DNA of 64,000 nucleotides from Hyphomicrobiales bacterium (GCA_900469615.1 UBYA01000004.1:1-64000), one strand, 5' to 3'; positions 39,252 to 49,587 are shown, counted from the stretch's first letter. The notes: a model not told the origin generated them from the letters alone. Translations and numbers: made by a program.

Positions 39252-39983
39252 ATGGCGGCGGTCAAGCTGGGAGCGATTGCGGGCATTCTTTTCGACAAGG
39301 ACGGTACGCTGCTCGACTATGACCAGAGCTGGCTGCCGGTCAATCGCGAGCTTGCCAGGATCGCCGCGCAGGACGATCCCCTTCTGGCCGATCATCTTCT
39401 CTCCGCCTGCGGCATGGACCCGGTCTCCGGCCATATCGTGCCCGACAGCCTGCTTGCCGCCGGCAATACCCGGCAAATTTCCGAAGGACTCGTAGCGGCC
39501 GGCTCGAAAATGGATGTCGCGGAGCTCGTGGAAAAACTCGATGCGCTCTTCGCGCACGCGGCCGACTTTTCCTCGCCCGTCACCGATCTCGCCGCCTTTT
39601 TCCGCCGCTTGCGCGAGCGGGGCTACAAGCTCGGCGTTGCCTCCAGCGACAACGAGCGGTCCATCCGCCAGACGGCTCGCCGCTTCGGCTTCATCGACTA
39701 TCTCGATTATATTGCCGGCTACGACAGCGGCTTCGGCACCAAGCCGGAGCCGGGCATGGTGCTCGGCTTCTATGCGGCGACAGGGCTTTCGCCCGCGCAG
39801 GTCGCCGTCGTCGGCGATAACAATCACGACCTGCATATGGGGCGCAACGCCGGGGTCGGTCTCACCGTCGGCGTGCTGACGGGCACCGGTTCGCGCGAGA
39901 CGCTGACGGCGGCTTCCGACTATTGTCTCAGTGACATTACGGAGCTGGAAGGCCTGCTGATGCCGGTCGCGCAATCGGCCTGA
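39252..39983 (+). CDS. HAD-family phosphatase (Gph/phosphoglycolate phosphatase-like)
   Basis: A 243 aa haloacid dehalogenase-like enzyme. Motif I FDKDGTLLDYDQSW, motif II LGVASSDNERS, motif III Lys near GTKPEPG, and motif IV VVGDNNHDLHMG are complete. It lies 12 bases after waaA. Many such genes are annotated as phosphoglycolate phosphatase, but a role in Kdo or lipid A metabolism is also possible because of its location; neither is shown. Confidence 0.9.
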   Translation: MAAVKLGAIAGILFDKDGTLLDYDQSWLPVNRELARIAAQDDPLLADHLLSACGMDPVSGHIVPDSLLAAGNTRQISEGLVAAGSKMDVAELVEKLDALFAHAADFSSPVTDLAAFFRRLRERGYKLGVASSDNERSIRQTARRFGFIDYLDYIAGYDSGFGTKPEPGMVLGFYAATGLSPAQVAVVGDNNHDLHMGRNAGVGLTVGVLTGTGSRETLTAASDYCLSDITELEGLLMPVAQSA

Positions 39984-40067
39984 TTCCGGCAATGACTTGC
40001 TTTTTCATGCGATCTGGCCTTTCTTGCCGCCTTGTTGCAGGCACAAGCACAGGGCTGGGTTAGGCGC

Positions 40068-41117
40068 ATGGTATCGGAAGCCCCACCTTTCTGGTGGCGA
40101 AAGGCGGATTGGCGTGCCTGGGGGCTCTCACCCTTCTCCTTCCTGTACGGCCGTGTCGCCGGGCATCGCATGATGAATGGCAAGCGGGCCTCCGTGCCGG
40201 TGCCGGTCATCTGCGTCGGCAATTTCACGGTCGGAGGAGCTGGCAAGACGCCAACGGCGCTTGCCCTTGCCCAGGCCGCGAAGGCGAAGGGGCTGAAGCC
40301 CGGCTTTCTCAGCCGCGGCTATGGCGGCTCGCTCGATGTGACGACGGTCGTCGATCCCGCGCATCATCACGCCACGGCGGTCGGCGACGAGCCGCTGCTG
40401 CTTGCCCGCGAGGCGCTGACGGTCATTGCCCGCCGCCGCGCCGAGGGTGCGGAGCGGCTGGTGCGCGAGGGCGCCGATCTCATCATCATGGACGATGGCT
40501 TCCAGAGCGCCCATCTTGCCATCGATTACGCGCTTGTCGTGATCGATGCGACCAGAGGCATCGGCAACGGCCATCTCGTTCCCGGTGGCCCGGTGCGCGC
40601 GCCGCTGCGCACGCAGCTTCTGTATGCCTCCGCTCTCCTGAAGGTGGGTGAGGGCAACGCCGCCGACCGCGTCGTTCGGCTTGCGGCAAGGGCTGGGAAG
40701 CCTTTCTTTGCCGCGAGCGTCAGAGTGCGGGGACAGGAAGACCTGCGCGGCCGCAACGTGCTTGCCTTCGCCGGTATCGCCGATCCCGGCAAATTCTTCC
40801 GCACGGTCGAGTCGCTCGGGGCGAATATCGCCATACGCCGCAGCTTCGGGGACCATGAACATCCCGGCGAGGACGATGTGTCCGACATGCTCGACATCGC
40901 GGCGCGCGAAGGTCTGGAGATCGTCACCACCTCGAAGGACTATGTCCGCCTGATCGGCCACCATGGCCGTGCCGACGAATTGCTGCGGCGCTGCCGGGTG
41001 ATCGAGATCGATATGGTCTTCGACGACCCACAGGCGCCGTCCTTGATCATCGACAGGGTGATCGCGGCCGCCCGCGAGCGGCGCTTGCGGGAAAAGCACG
41101 GCGGCAAAGCCGGTTAA
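40068..41117 (+). CDS. lpxK: Tetraacyldisaccharide 4'-kinase
   Basis: A 349 aa inner-membrane kinase that phosphorylates the lipid A disaccharide at the 4' position. The Walker A-like segment [20 protein letters not shown], the SRGYGGS and the DDGFQSAHL motifs are characteristic. The start at 40068 ([18 protein letters not shown]) is chosen; a 12-residue in-frame extension is unlike the family. Rhizobia lacking the 4'-phosphate remove it later, so LpxK is still needed. Confidence 0.94.
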   Translation: MVSEAPPFWWRKADWRAWGLSPFSFLYGRVAGHRMMNGKRASVPVPVICVGNFTVGGAGKTPTALALAQAAKAKGLKPGFLSRGYGGSLDVTTVVDPAHHHATAVGDEPLLLAREALTVIARRRAEGAERLVREGADLIIMDDGFQSAHLAIDYALVVIDATRGIGNGHLVPGGPVRAPLRTQLLYASALLKVGEGNAADRVVRLAARAGKPFFAASVRVRGQEDLRGRNVLAFAGIADPGKFFRTVESLGANIAIRRSFGDHEHPGEDDVSDMLDIAAREGLEIVTTSKDYVRLIGHHGRADELLRRCRVIEIDMVFDDPQAPSLIIDRVIAAARERRLREKHGGKAG

Positions 41118-41146
41118 AAAGGCGGTCGGCTCTTCAGCGAGAGAAA

Positions 41147-41377
41147 TCAGCGCTTTTGATTGGGAAGTGCCCCGGCACGCTTTTCGGCTTCGAGCGACGT
41201 GATCACGTCGGCATAGGGCTCCTGCCGGGCGACGCTCCAGTAGCGCAGCTCATCGAGCGCGATGTGTTTGCCGGTCATGGCGCAGACGACGTAGGAGCCC
41301 GGCATCAGGATCTGGAAATCGCCGTCGAGATAGCGAATCTTCGCCTCGCGGTTTCCATGTCCTTCGAAAAGATTCAT
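41147..41377 (-). CDS. DUF2093 domain protein
   Basis: A 76 aa small protein: NREAKIRYLDGDFQILMPG, then VVCAMTGKHIALDELRYWSV. The family is rhizobial and of unknown role. The ATG at 41377 is chosen over a 28-residue frame extension. Confidence 0.85.
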   Translation of the reverse strand: MNLFEGHGNREAKIRYLDGDFQILMPGSYVVCAMTGKHIALDELRYWSVARQEPYADVITSLEAEKRAGALPNQKR

Positions 41378-41519
41378 CTGACGCCGTCCTTGATCGCTGC
41401 CGTTTGTCTGCCATACCGCGCCGGGCGGGACTTTTCCAGAGAATTTCGGGGAAAAGTGCACGGCGATGTCTGGTCCGGAACGCGGTCGGACGCTCGGCTT
41501 CTTCCGAAGCCGGCGTTTT

Positions 41520-43352
41520 TCAGCTGCGTCCGAACAACCGCTCTATGTCCGAGAGCTTCAGCTCTATATAGGTCGGCCTGCCGTGATTGCACTGCCCGGA
41601 ACCGGGAGTCGCCTCCATCTGGCGCAAGAGCGCATTCATCTCTTCGGGACGCAAGCGCCGCCCTGATCGCACCGAGCCGTGGCAGGCCATGGTCGCGGCC
41701 ACATATTCCAGTTTTGCAGCAAGCCCGGAGGCCGTGTCCCACTCGGCAATCTCGTCGGCCAGTTGCCGGACAAGGCCCTGCGCATCCACTTCGCCGAGCA
41801 TGGCCGGCGTCTCCCGCACGGCGACCGCCCCGGGCCCGAAGCGCTCGATCGCAAGTCCGAGCTCGCCAAGCTCCTCGGCGAACACCATCAGCCGATCGCA
41901 ATCCTCTTCGGGCAGATCGACGATCTCGGGGATGAGCAACACCTGCGAGGACAGGCGTTTCGAATGCAACGCCTTGCGCATGGCTTCGAAGACCAGCCGT
42001 TCATGTGCGGCGTGCTGATCGACGATCACAAGCCCGTTCTCGGTCTGGGCGACGATATAGTTCTCGTGCAGTTGGGCGCGCGCGGCACCCAGCGGAAACC
42101 TCGCCGGCTCCTCGGCACGGGCCGGTTCCACAGGCGGCGGCGCTTCGGCGCGGGCGGCAGGCTCGGCAAGCCCCTCGAAGGCGGCCTGCGACCTTTCGGC
42201 AAATCCATAGCCTGCCGTCGCCGCCTCTCTCTCGTAAGGGCGGGAAGGCGAGGTATCGGCCGTCCATGGAGCGGCGGCCGGCGATGGTCTCCAACCGGGC
42301 TGGAAGCCTGAACGCCCGGCGGTGAAGGCGCGCAGCATGCCATCCGCGCCGGTCGTTGCGGCGCGGTCGCCTTCCCGCGCCAGAGCCTCGCGGACGGCGC
42401 CGACGATCAGGCCGCGCACAAGACCGGGATCGCGGAAGCGAACGTCGGATTTCGCAGGATGAACGTTGACGTCGACCAGCGCCGGATCGAGCGTCAGCGA
42501 AAGCACGGCGACCGGGTAGCGGCCGGCAGGGATGGTTTCGGCGTAGGCGCCGCGGATCGCCGAGAGGATCTGCTTGTCCTGCACCGGCCGGCCGTTGACG
42601 AAGGCATATTGATGGGCGGAATTGCCACGGTTGAAGGTCGGCACGCCGGCAAAGCCGGCAAGGCTCACATCCTCGCGCACGGCGTCGAGCGCGATGGCAT
42701 TGTCCTTGAATTCGGCGCCGAGCACCTGCGCCATGCGGGCGAGATGATCCTCGCCGGTCGCGGGGAATTCCAGCGTCGAACGGTCGCTGCCCGACAGCAC
42801 GAAGCGCACCCGCGGGAAGGCGATCGCCATGCGTTTGACGACTTCGGTGATTGCCGCCGCCTCCGCCTTTTCCGTCTTCAGGAATTTCAGGCGCGCCGGC
42901 GTGGCAAAGAACAGGTCGCGCACCTCGACGATCGTGCCGGGATTGGCGGCCGCCGGGCGCAGAGGCGAGATCTTGCCGCCTGCGACCGCGATCTCGGCGC
43001 CGCCGGGCGTGCCCGCTCTGCGGCTTGCAATCGAAAGCTTTGCCACGGAGCCGATGGAGGGCAGCGCTTCGCCGCGAAAGCCGAGGGTGCGGATGTCTTC
43101 CAGCGTCTCGGAAATCTTGGAGGTGCAGTGGCGCCGCACCGCGAGCTCAAGGTCGGCCTCATCCATGCCGGAGCCGTTGTCGGTCACGCGCAGCAGCGCC
43201 TTTCCGCCGCCCGCAGTGGCGATCTCGATGCGCGTGGCGCCGGCATCCAGCGCGTTTTCGATCAGTTCCTTGGCGGCACTCGCCGGACGTTCGATGACTT
43301 CGCCGGCTGCGATCTGGTTGATCAGTGTTTCGGAGAGTTGCTTGATGGCCAT
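41520..43352 (-). CDS. mutL: DNA mismatch repair protein MutL
   Basis: A 610 aa mismatch-repair protein. The N-terminal GHKL ATPase has [27 protein letters not shown] and [17 protein letters not shown]. The C-terminal endonuclease domain has the complete DQHA(X)2E(X)4E motif ([12 protein letters not shown]) plus ACHGSV and NHGRPT segments, so this MutL should nick DNA itself, as expected where MutH is absent. A Pro/Ala-rich linker joins the domains. The ATG at 43352 is preferred over 43418. Confidence 0.96.
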   Translation of the reverse strand: MAIKQLSETLINQIAAGEVIERPASAAKELIENALDAGATRIEIATAGGGKALLRVTDNGSGMDEADLELAVRRHCTSKISETLEDIRTLGFRGEALPSIGSVAKLSIASRRAGTPGGAEIAVAGGKISPLRPAAANPGTIVEVRDLFFATPARLKFLKTEKAEAAAITEVVKRMAIAFPRVRFVLSGSDRSTLEFPATGEDHLARMAQVLGAEFKDNAIALDAVREDVSLAGFAGVPTFNRGNSAHQYAFVNGRPVQDKQILSAIRGAYAETIPAGRYPVAVLSLTLDPALVDVNVHPAKSDVRFRDPGLVRGLIVGAVREALAREGDRAATTGADGMLRAFTAGRSGFQPGWRPSPAAAPWTADTSPSRPYEREAATAGYGFAERSQAAFEGLAEPAARAEAPPPVEPARAEEPARFPLGAARAQLHENYIVAQTENGLVIVDQHAAHERLVFEAMRKALHSKRLSSQVLLIPEIVDLPEEDCDRLMVFAEELGELGLAIERFGPGAVAVRETPAMLGEVDAQGLVRQLADEIAEWDTASGLAAKLEYVAATMACHGSVRSGRRLRPEEMNALLRQMEATPGSGQCNHGRPTYIELKLSDIERLFGRS

Positions 43353-43699
43353 GGTGTCATTGTCGTGGATTCGCGACAGCGAGGAAAGAGGAAAGGCGAT
43401 TTGTGCGCCGTGATCCACCCGTTTCCATCCGAGGCTTTGTTAAGAAATTTAATCAATGTTTAAGGGAATGATGACAGGTTGCAGGCTGAGAAACTTGAAA
43501 TGACCGCAGGTGGCGCGTTTCGTGCATGCTGACGGCTCTTGACGGCAGGTTGGTGGCCGTCAATTTTCATGAGCCGGGTGCCATCTGCTTCAAGTGCAAG
43601 GCCAGCATGCAACTTCCAAAAAATTTGCCCTCGTGGAGCGAATGTCCGCTCTGACGATTTGCCGTGCTGTGAAATTGGTTGAGTGTAGGAATCGGACGA
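43353..43699. other. Divergent gene-free stretch between mutL and the PAS-REC gene
   Basis: About 350 bases, moderately AT-rich near 43440-43465. No gene or strong structure is supported. Confidence 0.4.
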
Positions 43700-45433
43700 A
43701 TGACTGCCGGGATTGACAAGGCAGCTTTGGCAATGATGGCTGTTGATGCGCCTTTCGGCGGCAATCTGCAGGCGATGTTCTTCGACGCTTTCTGTGACGG
43801 CCTTTCCAGCGCCTTCTTCGCTTACGACAAAAACGATCAGCTGCTGTTTGCCAGCCGCCAGCTTCTGAATTTCTTTCCGATCCAGCCGGAATTCCTGCAG
43901 CCGTCGACGCGGTTGCGCGATTTCCTGGGCGCGGTGTTCGATACGGGCATACGCTATCAGCGCAACCAGAACAGACCGGTTGCCAATCGCGATGACTGGA
44001 TATCGGAGCGTATCGCCACGCATTGGCGCGAGCGATACGAGACGACGGAGCATTTCAGCGACGAGCGCTGGGTGCGGATCATCAAGCGGCGGCTGTCGTC
44101 GGGCATCGGCTTCTGCATCATCTCCGACGTTTCCGAGGTGAAGAAGCGGGAGGAGCAGTGGCGCGTCGACATGGAACGCGTGCAGCTCACCGAGGATATT
44201 CTCGACAACCTGCCGTTTCCGGTCTTCGTCAAGGATCAGAACCTGGTCTATGTCGCGGTCAACCGAGCCTTCTGCGACAAGTATCAAACCGCGGCGGATG
44301 AGGTGCGCGGCCGCAAGAGCCTCGATCTCTTCTCCACCGATCTCGCCAACCGCTTCCACGAGAGCGACCGGCATGTGATCGAGACGGGCGAAATGTCGAT
44401 CTCGCGGCAGCGCCAGATCGCCCGCGACGGCGCCGAGCGCGACATCGTCACCCGCAAGCAGCGGATCGGCAAACCCGGCCGCTATTTTCTCGTCTGCACC
44501 ATGCAGGACCTGCCCAAGGACGGGGCCGATTTCGATGAGTTCGCGCTTGCATCGAACATCCGGGAAAACAGTGACCGATCCTATCGCCGGGCCTATGTTC
44601 CCGTGGCCGCGCTGCAGACCATCTCGCGCCGCCCGGCCGCCATGGAAACCTTCGTTCCGGAAAATTTCAACGGCCGCAAGATCCTCGTCGTCACGGCCGA
44701 TTTCGCAGCCGAAACGGCTGCCCTGAAGATGCTCGAGAAATACGGTTTCGAAGCTTGCGTCGTTCACAACGAGAACGAGGAGGCCGCGTTTCTGGATGTG
44801 GCGAGCGCGCATGGCGTCAAGATCGATCTCGTCGTCGTCGACAATCAGCTCGGCAAACGCGGCATAGAGCTCGCCGAGCGGCAGAACCTGACGGCCCTGT
44901 CGCTGGACGGCTCGCAGCTCGCCACGGAGCTTGCCTTCGTGATCGCGCGCCATTTCAATCGCAACATTCGCGGCGAGCTCGGCGACTTCATGGAACCGGG
45001 GCTGGCGCCGGAATGGCGGCGCGTAACCGGCGAGAACCGCCGTGCGCAGATTTTGGTCGCCGAAGACAATGACATCAATCAGATCGTTTTTTCGCAGATC
45101 CTCGAAGGGTTGGGATACAGCTACGTGCTCGCCGCGAGCGGCGATGAGGCCGTGCGGCTGTGGCAGGAATATAGCCCCGAGCTGATCCTGATGGATATTT
45201 CGCTGCCGGGCCTGAACGGCTTCGAGGCCGCCAGGCTGATCCGCGCTACGGAGAAGGGAAGCGGAGCCCACACGCCCATCATCGGGGTGCTGCCCCAGGC
45301 GTTCGAGCGCGATCGCAGGGAATGCGCGGATGCGGGCATGGACGACATCATCCTGAAGCCGGTCAGCCCCGATATCATCGAGACGGTATTCCAGAAGTAC
45401 ATGCGCAGCGCCTTGAAGGCACATAGCAGATGA
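43700..45433 (+). CDS. PAS-PAS-REC-REC signalling protein without a kinase domain
   Basis: A 577 aa cytosolic protein. Residues ~20-130 and ~140-265 are two PAS-like domains (the second with ILDNLPFPVFVKDQNLVYVA). Residues ~320-430 form a degenerate receiver (KILVVTADF, with the paired acidic residues lost but VVVDNQ kept). Residues ~445-575 are an intact-looking receiver with EDNDIN, the phosphoacceptor LILMD and the LKP Lys; the usual Thr/Ser position is Leu (IIGVLPQA). AGGAA lies 8 nt before the ATG. No histidine kinase is fused. A GGDEF-EAL gene follows 126 bases downstream. Confidence 0.85.
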   Translation: MTAGIDKAALAMMAVDAPFGGNLQAMFFDAFCDGLSSAFFAYDKNDQLLFASRQLLNFFPIQPEFLQPSTRLRDFLGAVFDTGIRYQRNQNRPVANRDDWISERIATHWRERYETTEHFSDERWVRIIKRRLSSGIGFCIISDVSEVKKREEQWRVDMERVQLTEDILDNLPFPVFVKDQNLVYVAVNRAFCDKYQTAADEVRGRKSLDLFSTDLANRFHESDRHVIETGEMSISRQRQIARDGAERDIVTRKQRIGKPGRYFLVCTMQDLPKDGADFDEFALASNIRENSDRSYRRAYVPVAALQTISRRPAAMETFVPENFNGRKILVVTADFAAETAALKMLEKYGFEACVVHNENEEAAFLDVASAHGVKIDLVVVDNQLGKRGIELAERQNLTALSLDGSQLATELAFVIARHFNRNIRGELGDFMEPGLAPEWRRVTGENRRAQILVAEDNDINQIVFSQILEGLGYSYVLAASGDEAVRLWQEYSPELILMDISLPGLNGFEAARLIRATEKGSGAHTPIIGVLPQAFERDRRECADAGMDDIILKPVSPDIIETVFQKYMRSALKAHSR

Positions 45434-45559
45434 GTGCCGCACCGATATGATCTCCGATGACAAGTTATCGCCGTTTTCGAATGTCCGTCGTCCTGCCATT
45501 CTTTGTTAAGACTTCACGGTCATGCTTTTTTCCGGGTGGAGAAAAGGTCGGAACCGAAT

Positions 45560-46915
45560 ATGAAATCGGGTGAAATGCTGCCTGGACCCGTCGGCCAGGA
45601 GCCGCAGGCAATAGCTTATACCGATCCGCTCACCGGATTGGGCAATCGTCATCGCATGCGCGAGCGAACGCGCGCGCTCGCGCTGGAGCGTGCCGGCGAT
45701 CCCGCACCGTTCACCATCGGTATCGTCAACCTCGATGCCTTCAAGCCGATCAACGATCTGTTCGGCGTCGAGGCCGGCGACGAGATTCTTTGTCAGGTCG
45801 CCCACCGTCTCAAGGCTTGCATTCCGGACGGCGCGATGGTGACGCGCCATGACGGCGACGAGTTCGCCTTCGTCCTGCCCCTGGTCTTCGAACGCGTCGG
45901 CGCCGAAAAATTCGGGCAGATGATCCGTGAAGTACTCTCCGCACCCTATGACCTCGGCGACCGCAACGTTCGTCTTTCGGCCTCCTTCGGTTTTGCCATC
46001 CACCCGTTCGCGGGAGAAGAGTTCGACGATCTGCTGAAGAATGCGGACACCGCGCTTTACCGTTCCAAGCGTCGCGGCCGCGGTCAGATCACCGTTTATT
46101 CCAGGGAGATTGCGCAGGAAATGAAGCGCGCGACGCAGCTCGAGCAGGCGCTTCGCAATGCCATCATCTCCGACGCCATCGACGTGCATTTCCAGCCGAT
46201 CGTCTCGCTCGCCAACAATATGGTTCTCGGTTTCGAGGCTCTGGCTCGCTGGAACGATCCGGACCTCGGTTTCGTCTCGCCTGCTGTTTTCGTGCCGCTC
46301 GCCGAGGAGCGCGGCTTTATCGATGCGCTTTCCGAAACGCTTCTGCGGAAAGCGGCCGAGGCGGCGCTCTCCTGGCCGCGCGAGCTTTTTCTCTCCTTCA
46401 ACCTGTCGTCGGCGCAGTTGATGGACCCCGGCACCAGCAGCAGCGTCCTTGCCATCCTCACGCGGGTCGGTCTGGACCCGCACCGCCTCGAACTGGAAAT
46501 CACCGAGACCGCGGTCATGAGTTCGGCCGATACCGCCCATCGCATCATCGCCGATCTGCGCGCTGCGGGAGTACGCATTTCGCTGGATGATTTCGGCACG
46601 GGCCAATCCAGCCTCGGGCGCTTGCGCGAGTTCATCTTCGACAAGGTGAAGATCGACCGGGCCTTTGTCTCGCGCATGAATTCGGATCGGGCATCCGAGC
46701 ATATCATCAAGGCGGTTCTCGCCATGTGCGAAGGGCTTGAGCTGCGCGTCGTGGCGGAAGGCATCGAGGAGCACGCCGAAGCGGCAAAGCTGAAGGCGCT
46801 GGGTTGCGCCATGGGGCAAGGATATTATTTCGGCAAGCCTGCGGACGGCGCCGCGACGCTCCGGTATCTGCAAACGCATTATTTCGAACCGAGCGGCGAA
46901 CGCGAAATCGCTTAG
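45560..46915 (+). CDS. GGDEF-EAL protein, cyclic-di-GMP turnover
   Basis: A 451 aa cytosolic protein. The GGDEF domain (residues ~20-190) has the signature as HDGDEF, with Asp replacing the first Gly, so cyclase activity is uncertain. The EAL domain (residues ~200-445) keeps EALARW, the NLSS Asn, LEITET, DDFGTG, KIDRAFV, AEGIE and GQGYYF, so phosphodiesterase activity is expected. There is no sensor or membrane segment. The ATG at 45560 is preferred to an upstream TTG. It may act with the PAS-REC protein just upstream. Confidence 0.92.
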   Translation: MKSGEMLPGPVGQEPQAIAYTDPLTGLGNRHRMRERTRALALERAGDPAPFTIGIVNLDAFKPINDLFGVEAGDEILCQVAHRLKACIPDGAMVTRHDGDEFAFVLPLVFERVGAEKFGQMIREVLSAPYDLGDRNVRLSASFGFAIHPFAGEEFDDLLKNADTALYRSKRRGRGQITVYSREIAQEMKRATQLEQALRNAIISDAIDVHFQPIVSLANNMVLGFEALARWNDPDLGFVSPAVFVPLAEERGFIDALSETLLRKAAEAALSWPRELFLSFNLSSAQLMDPGTSSSVLAILTRVGLDPHRLELEITETAVMSSADTAHRIIADLRAAGVRISLDDFGTGQSSLGRLREFIFDKVKIDRAFVSRMNSDRASEHIIKAVLAMCEGLELRVVAEGIEEHAEAAKLKALGCAMGQGYYFGKPADGAATLRYLQTHYFEPSGEREIA

Positions 46916-46964
46916 AGGAATTCAGGTATAGGCGTGCGGGCTTTCTGCGCGAACCGCGCGGGAC

Positions 46965-47010
46965 AATAAAGCGATATGCGATTCACAGATTCCGTGAAGA
47001 ACTGACCGCT
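46965..47010 (-). repeat. Partial copy of the interspersed repeat
   Basis: ATAAAGCGATATGCGATTC and AGATTCCGTGAAGAACTG resemble the matching part of the element at 1953-2057. Badly diverged, so tentative. Confidence 0.4.
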
Positions 47011-47029
47011 CCGGACTGAACGGAAAGCA

Positions 47030-47057
47030 AAGCGGCGGCCGGTAAGGGCCGCCGCTT
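47030..47057 (-). terminator. Terminator downstream of the PRC-barrel gene
   Basis: AAGCGGCGGCC and GGCCGCCGCTT form an 11-bp stem with a 6-base loop; the minus-strand reading continues TTGCTTTCC. Confidence 0.75.
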
Positions 47058-47081
47058 CCGCATTTTTGTCGAACCGCCGCG

Positions 47082-47708
47082 TTACTTGTTGGTGGTCGAC
47101 GACGTCGTCGTGCTGTCGGTGCCAGCCGGCATTGTCGACGTGCCCGCCGAGCTTGCCGCCTTCTCCGAGGCCTGCATCGAAAGCGTCTTGAATTCCGGCG
47201 CGGCCTTCAGAGAGTCGGCCGTTTCCGTGGTCGTCAGCTTTACAGTGCCATCCTGGGCATTCTGCGTGGCCGTGATCTTGTCGAAGGGAACGGCGACGTT
47301 TTTCTGGCCCATGCCGAGAAAACCGCCGACGCCGACGACCGCTGCGACCACGCCGCCCTGCTTCTGCAGGATCAGGTCGTTGATGCTGCCGATGCTTTCG
47401 TTCTGACCGTTATAGACCGACTGGCCCATATAGGTCTTGGCGCTGATCTGATCTGCCGACTGAGCTGTCAGATAACCGCCGGCCTGCTCCGTGGTGGTCG
47501 TCGCCGCAGGGGTCTGGGCGCTGTTCTGCGGTGTCGAGCTATCCGGCTTTGCAGCATCCGGCGTCGCCGGGGCTGTCTGTGTCAGCGGTGCGTTGCCGGT
47601 GCCGCCATTCGACGGCTGCTGCGCCTGTGCGAAGGCCATGGGCGAAAGCACGGAGGCTGTGGCAAAGATTGCGCCTGCAGCGACAGAAGTAAAGAGTTTC
47701 CCAGTCAT
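47082..47708 (-). CDS. Secreted PRC-barrel domain protein
   Basis: A 208 aa protein. A signal peptide (ends SPMAFAQA) is followed by a Pro/Thr/Ala-rich linker, then a PRC-barrel (residues ~80-165; YMGQSVYNGQNESIGSINDL and VGVGGFLGMGQKNVAVPFD), and a Ser/Thr-rich tail. PRC-barrel proteins of this kind are common in the rhizobial envelope and some are stress-induced; no function is known. The ATG at 47708 has a GGTAGG site 8 nt upstream. Confidence 0.82.
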   Translation of the reverse strand: MTGKLFTSVAAGAIFATASVLSPMAFAQAQQPSNGGTGNAPLTQTAPATPDAAKPDSSTPQNSAQTPAATTTTEQAGGYLTAQSADQISAKTYMGQSVYNGQNESIGSINDLILQKQGGVVAAVVGVGGFLGMGQKNVAVPFDKITATQNAQDGTVKLTTTETADSLKAAPEFKTLSMQASEKAASSAGTSTMPAGTDSTTTSSTTNK

Positions 47709-48060
47709 CGTGAACCTACCTTTCATTCTGATGGGCATGCTTTATGAAAAGTGCATGCTTACCAGCGCGAGTGGAACCTTTAGGTGCCGACCTTTATCGT
47801 GCCGGTCGTAAAGGCAAATGGCTCACGAAGGTTTTGGTTCCGTCAAAAGTTGTGGCAAGTTGCGTTGCTTGGGTCGAAAATCAGGGAAATATAGTCTGAA
47901 AACAGCCGTTTGCCGCCTTTAAAAACAACCTGGAAGATTGTTCGGAACAACGGGAAGGTTCCTGCGGGGCTGCTATCGGCGCGGCTGCATGTCGAGCGAT
48001 GCCGCATCGGTCGTTGGAGAGAACCGCCTTCAACGCTCGTCGGTCGAAGGCGGATTTCAA
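47709..48060. other. Gene-free stretch between PRC-barrel gene and galactose cluster
   Basis: About 350 bases, AT-richer than the neighbours. Contains an inverted pair of GCATGC sites at 47735-47740 and 47753-47758. No gene is supported. Confidence 0.4.
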
Positions 48061-48948
48061 TCACAGCTTGTATGGCGGGTCGAAAACGCCTCTCACCGTC
48101 AGGCCGAGCTCCAGCAGCGCACCGGCCTGGGGCTGCATGGAGCGTGCCTCCTCATCCAGGCCTTCCCACGCGGTCGTCACGGCCAGCCGATCCGCATTCT
48201 TGCCGATGAAGGCGGGGCAGGAGGGCTGCATGGCGGGCACGCGATAGCGCTCGATGCGCAGCCCGTCCGGGCTGTACTTGTCGACGAAGCCGGAGCCCCA
48301 GCGCGCATTCCAGATGTAGCCGTCCGCGTCGCACACGGAGCCGTCGAGGCCGCCCGGATCTTCCATGCTGTCGACCATGACGATCGGCTCGCCCGTCGGA
48401 AGGCCCGTCTCGGGGTCTACGAGCACGCGCATGAGCTGGCTGACGCGCGTATCGGTGAAATAGCCGATGGTGCCGTCGGGCGAAAAGCAGATGGAATTCG
48501 GAATGCTGATCTGGTCGAAGATCTTGGTCACTTTGCCGCCGGCGACGTGATAGATCGCGCCCGCCTGCATCTCCGCCCGCTTGCCCATCGTGCCGATCCA
48601 GAGCGATCCGGACATGTGCGTGCGCCCGTCGTTGGAACGGTTTTCAGGCTTGTCGGCTTCGATCGCCGCGTAAAAGCTCAACTCGCCGGTCGCGATGTCG
48701 CGCAGGAACAGGCCCTGCTCGGTGGCGATCATCTGCCGCTCCGCATCGACGCGCGCCAGCACGCTCGCCATCATCGGCAGCTCGTGAACCTGCTTCTTAC
48801 CGGTGGGAAGATGCAGCTCATGCAATTCCTTGCCGAGGATGTTGAACCACCAGACGGTGTCCGTATCGGGGTCGTAGGTCGGGCCTTCTCCCAGGACGGA
48901 GGAGGTGTTGCAGAGAATATTGCCCTGAAAATCATGAATATCGGTCAT
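48061..48948 (-). CDS. SMP-30/gluconolactonase family lactonase (galactonolactonase candidate)
   Basis: A 295 aa six-bladed beta-propeller hydrolase. LGEGPTYDPDTDTVWWFNIL, NSICFSPDGTIGYFTD and GGLDGSVCDADGYIWNARWG are typical SMP-30 segments with the metal-binding Glu, Asn and Asp. Last gene of a four-gene cluster with dgoA, dgoK and an SDR: the cluster suggests it opens galactono-1,4-lactone after galactose oxidation. The substrate is inferred from context. Confidence 0.88.
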   Translation of the reverse strand: MTDIHDFQGNILCNTSSVLGEGPTYDPDTDTVWWFNILGKELHELHLPTGKKQVHELPMMASVLARVDAERQMIATEQGLFLRDIATGELSFYAAIEADKPENRSNDGRTHMSGSLWIGTMGKRAEMQAGAIYHVAGGKVTKIFDQISIPNSICFSPDGTIGYFTDTRVSQLMRVLVDPETGLPTGEPIVMVDSMEDPGGLDGSVCDADGYIWNARWGSGFVDKYSPDGLRIERYRVPAMQPSCPAFIGKNADRLAVTTAWEGLDEEARSMQPQAGALLELGLTVRGVFDPPYKL

Positions 48949-48951
48949 AGA

Positions 48952-49587
48952 TCAGGCTCCTATGGCGGCATCATAGGAATAAATGGTGACTTTGGCGCGT
49001 TCGGCAACCTCTGCGGCCGTCATTCCCGGCTTGTAGAGGCTGGTGCCGAGACCGAAAGCGAGGATCCCGGCCTTGGTGTAATCGGCAAAGTTCTTGTCCG
49101 AAACGCCGCCGACCGCGGCGATGACGAGTTCGGGCGGCAGCACCGCGCGAATGGCGGTGATGCCAGCGGCGCCGAGCACGCCGGCTGGGAAGAATTTGAG
49201 CCCCGTGGCACCGGCACGGGCGGCCTGAAGCGCCTCCGTCGCAGTAAAGACGCCCGGCATCGTCACCATGCCCTTGTCGCGGGCGTGGCTGATGACGGCG
49301 GGCTCGACATTCGGCGTTACGAGCAGCTTTCCGCCTGCGCCGTCCAGCCTGTCGACGTCTTCGACCGTCAGCACGGTGCCGGCGCCGATCAGGCAATCGG
49401 CAGGCGCCATCCTGGCGGCGATTTCGATGGAGCGGAAAGGCTCCGGCGAGTTCAGCGGAATCTCGATGGCGCTGAAGCCGGTCTCGATCAGCGCGCCGAC
49501 GATGCCGGCCGTTTCCTCCGGCTTGATGCCGCGAAGAATGGCGATGAGCGGGCGCTTCATGGGCGGAAAGGGGATACGGGTCGTCAT
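48952..49587 (-). CDS. dgoA: 2-dehydro-3-deoxy-6-phosphogalactonate aldolase
   Basis: A 211 aa class I aldolase (KDPG/KDPGal family) yielding pyruvate and glyceraldehyde 3-phosphate. The N-terminal LIAILRGIKPEE, the Lys-Schiff-base region GLKFFPAG, and the GAGTVLTVEDV segment are visible. It overlaps dgoK by one base (TGATG) and is followed 3 bases later by the lactonase gene. Confidence 0.94.
   Translation of the reverse strand: MTTRIPFPPMKRPLIAILRGIKPEETAGIVGALIETGFSAIEIPLNSPEPFRSIEIAARMAPADCLIGAGTVLTVEDVDRLDGAGGKLLVTPNVEPAVISHARDKGMVTMPGVFTATEALQAARAGATGLKFFPAGVLGAAGITAIRAVLPPELVIAAVGGVSDKNFADYTKAGILAFGLGTSLYKPGMTAAEVAERAKVTIYSYDAAIGA

Noticed and set aside
37797..39992. 731-codon minus-strand frame opposite waaA and the HAD gene
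   Set aside because: Spans two well supported plus-strand genes and their junction; a shadow.
45841..45865. Inactive GGDEF site in the GGDEF-EAL protein as proof of loss of cyclase activity
   Set aside because: The change is at the first Gly only (DGDEF), and some variants at this place are active; sequence alone does not settle it.
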